Source: Panax quinquefolius
Lineage: Eukaryota > Streptophyta > Magnoliopsida > Apiales > Araliaceae
DNA length: 64,000 bases
Assembly (NCBI GenBank): GCA_020205615.1
Contig: JAINUW010000671.1
Span: forward strand, 98,772-162,771
Direction: 5' to 3'
The notes under the pieces were generated by a model, which worked only from the letters and a program-made list of their open reading frames with translations, was not told the DNA's origin and made no database searches. Of this stretch, positions 55,301 through 64,000 are shown one piece after another. How positions within the stretch are numbered: position 1 is the stretch's first letter; each line of letters opens with the position of its first letter. The position numbers and the translations under genes were made by a program.

Positions 55301-55760
55301 ATTTAATCATTTGTCTGTAGATATTTGAACCCTTGATCTTGACATAAAGGGGAGAAAAATAATGGGAAAGGAGATCGAGGAGGCGAAAGCAAAAGGAAGA
55401 GGTCATGAAACTCAAGAAAGGGGGAGAAGTCGATTTCATGCTCGAGACATCACGAAGCCCTCTGCGAAGACATCATCGGACTCAATGATCTAGTCGTGAG
55501 GAAATTATAATGACTATTCCTCCGAGTCATAAGGAGCCGACTCCTAGCTCACAAGGCGTGTCTCTACAGTGACGCATAAGAATGCAAATTGGAGATCCTA
55601 CATTCATGCATGCAGACATAAAGAGAATCCGGTTCTAAGTCTAAGCGAAATTTGGAAGAGTTAGCAAGAAATGAAGAAGCTCGAAAGGAAAAAAGAAGGG
55701 CTAAGGAGTATGCTGACCCACCTCCACATAAGAGGTCAAGGAAACAGAGATAAGTTAAAA
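52400..55760 (+). pseudogene. Extra 3' ORF of the copia element (SIRE-type, env-like position)
   Basis: About 3.3 kb of broken coding sequence between pol and the 3' LTR. Order of parts: TLIYPKLVKEFYKNG near 52700-52745 and FEEIKKYSEDLCMGDLLASFAI near 53108-53175, which together resemble the putative plant transposon protein domain; a Lys-rich stretch (53340-53460); a coiled-coil-like Gln/Glu/Lys segment (53500-53870); acidic PAEGE repeats (53890-54060); an open stretch 53923-54453; a Ser/Pro/Thr-rich segment 54484-55026; and a C-terminal coiled coil (55045-55251). SIRE elements carry an ORF at this position, sometimes called env-like. I see no clear signal peptide or membrane segment, so an envelope role is unsupported. 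Confidence 0.65.
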
Positions 55761-55953
55761 CTTAAATTTCCTATTGATGTAATGCTGAATTGTAATATCT
55801 TCTGATCATCAATAAATTTATACTTATTCTCTAGACATTTCAGCTGCTCACTAAAATACAAAGTCATGTTTAAATTTCCTGCAAATGCATCTAGTCACTA
55901 ATAATCATGACATCAAATCTCCTTGGTTATGTCAACATCAAATAGGGGGAGAT
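55761..55953 (+). promoter_or_regulatory. Copia 3' spacer and polypurine tract
   Basis: A/T-rich spacer matching 11770-11986. It ends in AAATAGGGGGAGAT (55940-55953), the polypurine tract next to the 3' LTR. Confidence 0.85.
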
Positions 55954-57493
55954 TGTTGGGAGAATGCATATTATGATTTGATGTTTTAGTGTATATGTTT
56001 CATGATTATTTGTAAGGTCCTTAAATGAATATATGTACAAGGACTTAGTGATAGATCAAAATTGTTAGGTTGATCTAAGCTTTCAACGTGTATCATTCTG
56101 TTAAAGAATGTATAGATAGAAAGATAAAAACTGTTAGGTTGATCTTAAGATGTAATAGATTAGTCTTGAAGAAATTATAGTGCATCAATTTGATCAACAT
56201 TGTAGAAGTCAAGGCAGAAAACGTAGAGCCTGAAGATCGTAGTGTGTCTGCCTTGAAGGAGACTCTTCGGATTTCGTAGAGTGGTCCCAATGATTGCCGA
56301 GTTAACTCCACGGTCGTAGTGTGTTGAAGGAAACATGAAGTTTACAAGTCAATGATCGTAGTGTGCTCTCGAAAACGTAGAGTCAACAACACGAGCAAGA
56401 GAAAATCGTAGTGTACGAAGGTTTTAAAGGGAAATCGTAGTGCTCTAAACTGATAGCATCGTAGTGTGCAAGGATGTAAAAGACACTACGATCTAAATCG
56501 TAGAACACCACGATCGAAGTCGTAGAGCATCATCTGTCTCATGTCAGAAAATGTCGAGCCTCATGATCTGTGTTTTCAACAAGTGAGGAATGGATCCCAG
56601 ATGCTGCAGTGCTCATCAGTCCCAGATTGTATGAAATATCCTTAGTATGCAACAAAGAAGCGTATTGAAGAAGCTAAGGATAGTAAGAGGGACAAAACAC
56701 CTTTTCAGGTGGTAGGTGAGAAAGCAGCCTGTAGTGTCAGTGGGCCAGAATGTAAAATTTAGAAGATGTGCAGAAATGTCTCCATCACAATATAGAAAGA
56801 TCAGATGCATTTAATGCCACAACGGATGGATCCAACGGATAGTTTTCAACATCACATATATAAAGATCAGATTGATGAGAGAGAAATAAAGCAAGCATTA
56901 AACAAACAACGTGAACATCTCTCTCAAGCTCAACTCTACGATCTGAGATATTGCAAAGCTTGCTCAGCTACTCAGTTCTTAACAAACCAGTGCTTACACA
57001 GCAACTGAGTAGCAACCATCAAGAACTCAACAACTATCAATCAATTGAAGAAGAGTACCAAGTGTGCTGGACTAGAAGAGTTCGTAGTGAACTGTAAGAA
57101 AGCAAAGTCTGGTGGACTTGAAGAGTTCAAGAGTAAACTAGAGAAGTTCCTAGACTGCTGGTCTAGAAGAAATCTGTGTGATTCAGAAGATTGTAAAAGA
57201 CATCCTTAGTGGATATCCTACTTGTTGAGTAGAAGAGTGGACTAGGAGTTTTGAGTGCTCTAAACCACTTAAAAACAACTGTGTCATTTACATTCATGCT
57301 ATAACTGCTATATCTACTATAACTGCCTTACTTGCTCATAACTCCATTGCTTGGTAAAGAAGATTAAAACAAATACTAATTCCGCAAAGTTTTAATCCTT
57401 ATCTAAGAACAAGTTAAATCGAAAAGATTTTCAAATATCTATTCAACCCCCCCCCCCCCCTTCTAGATAACTTGTGCCTACTAGGAACTAACA
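55954..57493 (+). mobile_element. 3' LTR of the copia element
   Basis: Starts TGTTGGGAGAATGC and ends GGAACTAACA; the only complete LTR of this family in the window (1,540 bases). The CGTAG word occurs about thirteen times at 56215-56530. A TATA-like ATATATAAAG is at 56856-56865. A C14 run at 57447-57460 precedes the end. Confidence 0.92.
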
Positions 57494-58904
57494 ACCAGCA
57501 TACAACAGCAAACTCAGAGAATAGCTGCTACAATACTGGAAATCTAGCAATCGAGAAGAAGCACTGCAGCAAGGTTTTTCCCCCTAAAGCTAGACCACAT
57601 TCAACCAAGCTTTGTATACACGAAGAACTGCATCAAACACAGTCGAAAAGCAGCAGCCGTAGACGAGTCCAATAACCGGACGAGCAAAGGAGAAGGAGTA
57701 GACCAAGCCACCCATTAGCCCACATCCATCAAATGAGGCAACGAACACCAGCAGACCCAATAACGCAGACCCTGCAGGGTATACCCACCAAAGCAGACCA
57801 AGGACCCTCCCGGCCCACGGACCACGAGACTACAGACGGTATGGCAATGATCAGAAAGCAATGACATTGCAATGAACCAAAGTAGGTAAACTACAACAAC
57901 AAGATCAAGCAACCCGGCAAGAAGTGCTGGGGACAACACCGAGGCGTGCAACGGACTACAAACAATAGCAAGTAACAATTGCAGAGAGAACCGAAGCAGA
58001 AGGGACCATCTGCGGCAACCACCCACCTCACAACTAGAAACCATCTCTGACGAACCAAAGTAGACCAGCTGCGGCAACATTAAGTAATAAACTACATGAA
58101 ATAAGTATGTATGGCGCAAGAGGCGAGTTGTAGAAAGCGACACCATGACTCGCAAAACACATCAACGCCTCGGTCAACCCAACCCGATTCGGCGATGGCG
58201 ATAAACAATGCTCGACCCCTGCGGCATTAGGAAGCGAAACCAATCACAACCATGCATTTCCATAACATACTATAACAAGCGATATCGATAAAAAGACTAT
58301 TAATATTATTAATAAGTCCACAACAAATGTTATAGAACTAAATGGCGGTAACATAATCATCATTGACCCTCTTAAATCTGAGATTAGAAAAGAAGATTGC
58401 ATTTAATCAAGTTCATGATATCAAGGACTATGATTGAGCGGGAGTAGCTTTGTTAGAGAAAATCCTAGCATTACGCTCGATTCCACAACACATACACAAC
58501 AATGACAAACCCAAGGTGAATGAGGCGTGATGGAAGCGAGAATTAGGGTAATGAATAAGATACTCAGTTATCAAACTCCAGCTTCTACTACAACCTCTCC
58601 AACCACAGCGTCTTAGAACATAAATAAGAACATGAAAAGAGTAGTTACAATGAAATAACAAATGGTCAAAGGTTTCCAACTCGGTGAGAGCACAACACAC
58701 AAACAGGATTAACACAGTAAACCCAAAACTAGACAGTAGATCCAAAGTTCATGAGGCAACGTTATGAAACGCAAGCCAAAGATTGAACGAGAACCTAGGG
58801 GTCAGAATTTTATTCCACACCAAATTTACCCAAGGCACACCAGCCCCCTCTAGCCGAATCGAGCGCCAAATTGTAGAGGCTTTAACCTCAGTCGATTATG
58901 TAAC
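57494..58904 (-). mobile_element. Minus-strand LINE fragment
   Basis: Read on the minus strand, 58880-58430 is the zf-RVT part of LINE ORF2 (NLVWNKILTPRFSFNLWLAFHN near 58830-58765, CCALTELETFDHLLFHCNYSF near 58700-58635, IERNARIFSNKA near 58480-58445). The remainder, 58430-57494, is a 3' untranslated region with no supported gene; minus-strand open stretches 57715-58155 and 58034-58243 are composition artefacts. The LINE tail is missing because the copia LTR ends at 57493. An 11-base direct repeat, GATTATGTAAC, at 58893 and 58907 marks the right edge. Confidence 0.82.
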
Positions 58905-59625
58905 AATGATTATGTAACCTTTAATTTCAGTTTAATAATCTATCTTTCAGTTTATCTATAGTGATTTGTGCTTTAATTTATTAATTGCTTGATCACCAAT
59001 TTTGTGTGCAATTGTATGGATTCGAGAGATGAAATATGAATATAGACTTAGTCATTATAGCATGTGTTCTTGAATTTTGTGAGTGAATGGAATCTTGATG
59101 AATGTTAGGGTAGAGATATGTTTAACATCGCATGTAATCAGATAGAGAACTTGAATTTAAACATTCATTGATTGTAATTCACATAGAGATATAGTGAATT
59201 AGTTGATTAAGGTGTTTAGCTTAATTCTATCTAATTTGTGGATTTAAGTTAATATGGTATTAATGCATCGAAAGGTGGCTAGTTCTACTTGAGTGTTCTT
59301 GATTAATAAACTGGGATAATGAATTGAACTGAAATAAGGTGTAATAAATGGAGTGATACTTAAAGTGAAGTTGTAACCTTAATTCTCCATTATCTGCTAA
59401 TTATAGTTTTTGAGTTTGTTGATTGCTTATTATTTTTATGTTCTTAGTTGGTAATAATTATAAACACTGAATTGGAAAGCTTAATAAAATTGGGATTAAT
59501 ATAAAGCTAGTAATTATTAGGATTAATTTCATACTAGTTTCTGTGGGAACGATACTTGACTTATCATTATATTAATTGTTGACCACGTGTACTTGCGTGT
59601 GAGCGTATATAGATTTTACCCAACA
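58905..59625 (+). mobile_element. Athila-like 3' LTR, second part
   Basis: From 58905 to about 59090 it matches the 5' LTR part at 38489-38675; the rest extends to the end CCCAACA. It shows GTGGGAACGATACTTGAC and TTGACCACGTGTACTTGCG near 59548-59597. It is followed by GTACC, the right target duplication. The first half of the LTR has been replaced by the LINE fragment. Confidence 0.88.
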
Positions 59626-59630
59626 GTACC

Positions 59631-61273
59631 GTATGAATAGTACCATATGTATGAACAGTACCCATGAAAACTACCTAGACATGAAATGTTCCATATTTAA
59701 TAAGAAAGTTCAGAACAATATTCCAGTGAAATGATATTAGATGAAGCCAAATTTCTAATCATTTTAGGAATTATAGAAGCAATGCTTACCATAGTAAGTT
59801 TAATTTTTGGAATACGAGATGAAATAATATCGCTTACGTAATATGGAGTATGAAAGAAAATGATATCCCTTACGAATATGGAAGGAGATAATATCATTTA
59901 CGAGTATTGAAAGAAAATACCCTCCTTTACGAAAAAAAATAATATCCTTTACCGTAGTAGAAATTGGATTTGACTTGAATATCGGATATTATTCTGAGAA
60001 AATCTTGCACAAAAAACTACACTCAAAGTATCATTATATTCACAAGAAATACGCTCAAAATTATAGAGAGAAAATTTTCTGATTCTGGTGTGAGTTTCAT
60101 TGTTTAACTAAGCAGCCTATTTATAGAAAAGTGGTAGCACACCACTTCTGACAAATTTACATACGGATGATTAATTTTGAAAACATAAAGCACACCTCTT
60201 TGAAAACAAATAGTTCAAATTCAAAATGCTAACTCCCTAATTATTGTTTAAAACATTTAACAATTATTAAAAAGAAATTCAATTTCAATTTGCTCTCTTC
60301 CACCTCATTTTATTCTTATACCATAAATTTATTATAGAAATATTACCATTTAAATTATAAAACTTATACTATTATATTATCACATTATACTATTATAATG
60401 TAATATTATAATAATATATAAATATATTATCGGGAGAAGATAATTATGGTTTCATAAAAAAAAATAACAACCTTCGACAATTGTCGCATTCTTAAATTCT
60501 TCCATTTATATCAAAATTTAAAGAAATCCTTACTTACCATATTCATCAATTATTTACAATTCTTCAATAATTATATCTAATTAATATTATAGATTCACAT
60601 CATTGATAACCAGATCGTTCCCAGGAAAGAGGGGGCTTTCCGATAAGGATTTCTCCTTACTGGCGCGCAATTATATGATCTAACCCTTTTCCTCAACAAA
60701 ATTTTCTAGACATTATCAATAATGCTATCTAATAATATCATCTTATGACAATTATTGAATCAATAATGTAAAATACTATTCAATTATCACTGTAACAATT
60801 ATTGCACCAATAATATGAAAGACTGTGCAACTTTACAGTATCAATTATTGAGTGACTTCTTACGTAAGAATCAATAATCAGAAATCTTATGCAATCTGGT
60901 ATTGCCTTTGCAATGCGACCAGCGCGTATTCTTTGCACGTTTATCACTGGGTATTTCAATAGTTTTAATGGTAAAAATTTTGCCGTTATTTTTATAAAAA
61001 CGTTATTTCTGTCACTTTCTATATCCGATAGTTATTCTGTTATGTGGTCCACCAATGATTGCGCCGTCGTACGGATATTCCCGACAAAAAAAATATCTCC
61101 CGACTAAAACAAATATTCCTCGACAAAACGAATATTTTATGACCACTTGCTTACTTTGCAAAATTTGCACATTTCACCCATAACTACAACATTATATCAA
61201 ATCAACACCTTATTATCCAAAAATAATATTTAGAGAAATTAAATCTTTATTCATAAAAAGTTGGGGTCTTACA
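59631..61273 (-). mobile_element. Minus-strand solo gypsy LTR, 5' part
   Basis: Continues the LTR interrupted at 31350. ACTATTCAC words appear reversed (GAATAGTACC) at 59635-59670. The minus-strand TATA box is at 60117-60125. The LTR start, TGTAAGACCCCAAC on the minus strand, is at 61273 and is followed by TGTTT, the right target duplication. The open stretch 60889-61107 has no recognisable motif and is treated as non-coding. Confidence 0.9.
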
Positions 61274-61278
61274 TGTTT

Positions 61279-61934
61279 ACAATCACAAAGAAGGTAAACT
61301 ACATGTTCGGGTACGTTAGATGATTAGTCTATCATACCTTAGTTTTTGGAACGACTATATGCGTTCTTAGATTTGAATATTTTATCTAATTGGTATATCC
61401 CCATTTTTCGGGGTTGTTCACCTCAGACTTAGTACAATAATCCGCACCAAAATAATTTGATTTGGCATCAATTCTAAAAGAATACTTGAATTTCATAAAT
61501 ATTTGTCTAGCTGAATCAAATAGCTTAGACATATACCAATAATTCGAACATCAATTATAACATTTGTCTAGCCATTTCAATTGGCATTAACTTTTCTTTA
61601 ACTGGTTCAAAAGTGTGAAAATCATTTTATGACGTTATGATATACAATGTATTTATAGTCTGTTTGAGGATTCTGTCATTTTGTGACTTTGTCATACTAC
61701 ATCATACCATAGTGGGCTGACGATTCTATAATCACATCCAACACTAGGTTAGTCTGCATTGATGAATCCATCGTTTTTATCATCTCTGCACCAAGTTCAA
61801 TAATGCATTTATGATATATAAGATATATTTTGATATTTTCAAATCATTTTTGTTTAACCAACACAATTAGTGTTGACATATAAATAATAGAACTTTTTAA
61901 AAAAATCATTGGCTACCTCTTTTGACATTGGAAA
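61279..61934. other. Unassigned sequence, right flank of the solo LTR
   Basis: A/T-rich sequence that originally continued 30338-30443. I recognise no gene or repeat family in it. Tandem-like similarity of TTTGTCTAGC words near 61503 and 61564 is weak. This is the best candidate in the window for old host or very decayed element sequence. Confidence 0.5.
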
Positions 61935-62141
61935 GAGATAGATACATCTCTTTTTGACATTGGAAATGGTGCTAAGACAAGCCTCTGGTTTTATCCTTGG
62001 CTTGGGCATTCCCCTTCGGCTACCTCCATTTACTCGTCTTTGATTGTCAACTCTGGACTTGGTCCAAATGCTTGTGTGGATAACATCATTCAAAATTCTG
62101 GATGGGTTCTCCCTGTCTCAAATCATCAGGATGTTATTGCC
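61935..62141 (+). pseudogene. LINE ORF2 fragment
   Basis: Translates as IGNGAKTSLWFYPWLGHSP near 61962-62015 and YSSLIVNSGLGPNACVDNIIQNSGW near 62030-62105, matching LINE ORF2 at 9555-9700 and 36280-36430. A 19-base duplication (CTCTTTTGACATTGGAAA at 61917 and 61950) lies at its left edge. It is cut at 62141 by an inverted LINE tail. Confidence 0.85.
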
Positions 62142-62198
62142 TTTTTTTGTTGCTAAATTTAGATTGAATTAAAGAAAGAATAAGTACAAAGACCCAAG
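62142..62198 (-). mobile_element. Inverted LINE 3' tail
   Basis: On the minus strand it reads TACTTATTCTTTC, TTTAATTCAATCTAAATT, TAGCAAC and an A7 run ending at 62142. This is the conserved last 55 bases of the LINE family (compare 4490-4536 and 38212-38265). Plus-strand LINE ORF1 sequence begins immediately to the right. Confidence 0.85.
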
Positions 62199-62396
62199 AT
62201 GACCAAATCATTGGCTCAGACACATATTCCCCTGTTGCCATGAACCCTCTTCTTGTCAATAAACTCAAGGCAATTGATGAAAAAGAAGGGAAGGACCTAA
62301 AAAATAAACAAATCTCGGGTATGGAAAATCCAAAGGCTGCTAAGAAGAGAAAAGGCAAGGGTAAATCTGGTAACACCCCCCCTCCATCAGTTTGAT
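62199..62396 (+). pseudogene. LINE ORF1, last 65 codons
   Basis: Translation gives SPVAMNPLLVNKLKAIDEKEGKDLKNK followed by a basic KKRKGKGKSG tail and a stop at 62396. It matches the end of ORF1 at 6570-6729 and 33330-33482. Everything upstream is missing. Confidence 0.82.
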
Positions 62397-62401
62397 TATG
62401 T

Positions 62402-64000
62402 TAGCCTCCTATAATATTAGAGGTTAAAATAAAAGGCCAAAACAGTCTTATGTTAAGCAAATCATTTCAGACTATAATATATCTATTCTTGGTTTAATTG
62501 AGACTAGAGTAAAATCTTCCAAAGCTCCCAAAATTTCCAAAAAACTATGTTTGAACTGGGAATGGGCTTTTAATTATGACTTCCATAATAATGGTAGAAT
62601 CTGGGTAGGGTGGAATCCTCTCCTCTGGAAACTCGATATCATTTTTGTTTCCTCCCAAATTATTCATTGTAAAAGTTCAATGGTTAGATTTTACCAGTAC
62701 TAGTTTTATGGTCTCTTTTGTGTACGGACTCAATACTTATACTGAAAGGAGGAATCTTTGGACTGATCTTGTCACTCAGTCTTCAAATGGGTGTTGGTGT
62801 TTATTGGGTGACTTTAATGTGATCAAAGACCTACAGGAAACTAACCAACTTAATGATTGCTGGGATGTTGGCAAAGAAGAATTCAAAGACTGCACCACTT
62901 CTATTGGTGTGGATGATATTCGAGCAACTGGTCCAATTTTTACTTGGTGGAACAACCAACCTGCCCATCCTGTCCACAAGAAACTGGACAGAGCCTTGGG
63001 TAACTCAGAGTGGTTTTCTCAGTTTGATCTATCTCAGGTTACTGCTCATCATGGGATTTTTGATCAATCCTTAGTGCTACTAAACACTGGAATTCAATTT
63101 TCAAAACCTCGGAGGAAATTTCAATATTTCATCCACATGTCTCTCCTTGATGGTTTTCATGAAGCTGTCCGGTTAGCTTGGGATACACAATTTTATGGGA
63201 ACCCTTTCTATGTTTTCTCTGAGAAATTGAAATGCACAAAGAAGGCCTTATCTTCCCTTAACACTTCCATGCGTAATCTGACCACTTTGGTAAAGATAGC
63301 AAAGGATGACCTCCACATAGTTCAAACCCTCTAGAATGATAATCCTTATGACTTGAACCTTTTGGCTGAGGAGGAGAGATGCTCAAAACAGCTCTGGCAA
63401 GCTATAGATAGAGAGGAAGTTCTAATACAACAGAAATCCAGAGCGACATGGTTGGCCTTAGGTGATCGTAACATAAGTTACTTCTCAAATATGATGAAGC
63501 AAAGATGGAATTCTAACAAAATCTTCTCGATCCTTAATGATGATGGTAATATGGTTCATGACAAGGACTAGATTGAGGCAATAGCTGTGGGATACTTCTC
63601 TAGGCTTTTCTTTGATTCTAGCACTCACTATGATGGGTTTTCCAACTTTGGCATCTCTCCAACCAAATCAATAGACCCTATTCAAACCTCTCTTCTAAGT
63701 GCTCATATCTCCGATTCTGAGATTTTCAAGGTGCTTAACTCCATGAACCGGAACAGGAGCCCAGGGCCGGTGGTTTCAATGTAAACTTCTTTATTAGATG
63801 CTGGTCTATTGTTGGGGAGGTCTTTACTAAGGCGGTCCAGTACTTTTTCACCTCTAGCCGGCTAACCAAAGGAATAAACTCCACTGCTTTGGCCTTGATA
63901 AAGTCCTAACCCAACTTCCATGGTGGATTTTGGTCCAATCTCTTACTGCAATACCATATATAAATGCATTGCTAAAATCCTTGCGAATAGGATTAAGGTG
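62402..64000 (+). pseudogene. LINE ORF2, running off the window
   Basis: The endonuclease starts at 62402 (MLASYNIRG followed by a stop) with LGLIETRVKSS near 62490 and FNYDFHNNGRIWVGWNP near 62570-62620. After a frameshift near 62690 the open stretch 62645-63334 includes LLGDFNVIKDLQE near 62797 and TWWNNQPAHPVHKKLDRALG near 62943-63003. Reverse transcriptase begins near 63420 (KSRATWLALGDRNISYF) with NRSPGP near 63752, then another frameshift; ISYCNTIYKCIAKILANRI is at the window end. Stops near 62429, 63333, 63571 and 63782. It diverges from the other LINE copies more than they do from each other. Confidence 0.88.

Larger units (their letters stand above)
45104..57493 (+). mobile_element. 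SIRE/Maximus-type Ty1/copia element, decayed
   Basis: Two LTRs (45104-46506, lacking the first 65 bases, and 55954-57493) enclose a primer site, gag, protease, integrase, reverse transcriptase, RNase H and a long extra ORF of about 3.3 kb. Integrase before reverse transcriptase is the copia order; the extra 3' ORF and the primer site fit SIRE/Maximus. Every domain is broken. The left end sits in Athila ORF2 and the right end in a minus-strand LINE, so the original left flank was removed together with the LTR start. No target duplication survives. Confidence 0.9.
31351..59625 (+). mobile_element. Athila-like Ty3/gypsy element carrying several nested insertions
   Basis: Bounded by TGATGAGTGAG at 31351 and CCCAACA at 59625, with GTACC duplicated at 31346-31350 and 59626-59630. 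Both LTRs are incomplete. Coding order is protease, reverse transcriptase, RNase H, integrase, then a downstream ORF2, which is the Athila layout. Gag, the primer site and half of the 5' LTR have been deleted. Insertions are a LINE (31706-38265), an LTR block (40123-41761), a 240-base telomere-bearing piece (42585-42824), a copia element (45104-57493) and a LINE fragment (57494-58904). Without them about 6 kb remains. Confidence 0.85.

Noticed and set aside
57715..58155. Minus-strand ORF of 146 codons
   Set aside because: It lies in the 3' region of the reversed LINE fragment, has no motif, and has the same skewed composition as other LINE 3' regions.
61279..61934. Possible low-copy host sequence or regulatory region
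   Set aside because: Nothing recognisable; kept only as unassigned because absence of a match by eye is weak evidence.

Overview
The window is a stretch of higher-plant nuclear DNA, probably from a large, repeat-rich genome. I find no host protein gene, tRNA or rRNA in 64 kb. Nearly everything can be assigned to transposable elements of plant type: L1-clade LINEs with the plant ORF1 layout (DUF4283-like domain plus CCHC knuckle), Ty3/gypsy elements of Tekay-like and Athila-like types, Ty1/copia elements of SIRE/Maximus type, and tRNA-derived SINEs. Every coding region is broken by stops, frameshifts or deletions, so all are annotated as pseudogenes. I cannot name the species.

Left part (1-30,337). 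The window opens inside a minus-strand copia LTR with its 3' internal region. A 5'-truncated LINE follows (2,421-4,536), then a plus-strand copia 3' region interrupted by a long LINE (about 4,887-11,439). The LTR of that copia starts at 11,987. Six bases later it is split by gypsy element A (11,993-25,679, TSD GTTGG). Element A carries gypsy element B (15,104-20,152, TSD TTAGG) in its leader. The copia LTR resumes at 25,685, holds a truncated SINE and ends at 27,350. It lies in another gypsy LTR (C, 27,351-30,337), which carries a full SINE with a 14-bp TSD.

Right part (30,338-64,000). A minus-strand solo gypsy LTR (30,444-31,350 plus 59,631-61,273, TSD TGTTT) is split by a 28.3-kb Athila-like element (31,351-59,625, TSD GTACC). 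That element carries a near full-length LINE in its 5' LTR, a block of two LTR pieces inside its reverse transcriptase, a telomere-repeat-bearing insertion in its integrase, a complete but decayed SIRE-type copia element (45,104-57,493) and a minus-strand LINE fragment. The window ends in LINE pieces (61,935-64,000), including a short inverted LINE tail.

Reading the TSDs outward gives the order of events: gypsy B is younger than gypsy A, which is younger than its copia host; the Athila element is younger than the solo LTR; its own inserts are younger still. The most interesting unexplained signals lie in non-coding parts of the elements: a 73-bp tandem array of small hairpins with covarying stems in the gypsy LTR leader, a conserved hairpin near the 3' end of three LINE copies, and a short word (CTACGAT / ATCGTAG) scattered through the LTRs and internal region of the copia family.
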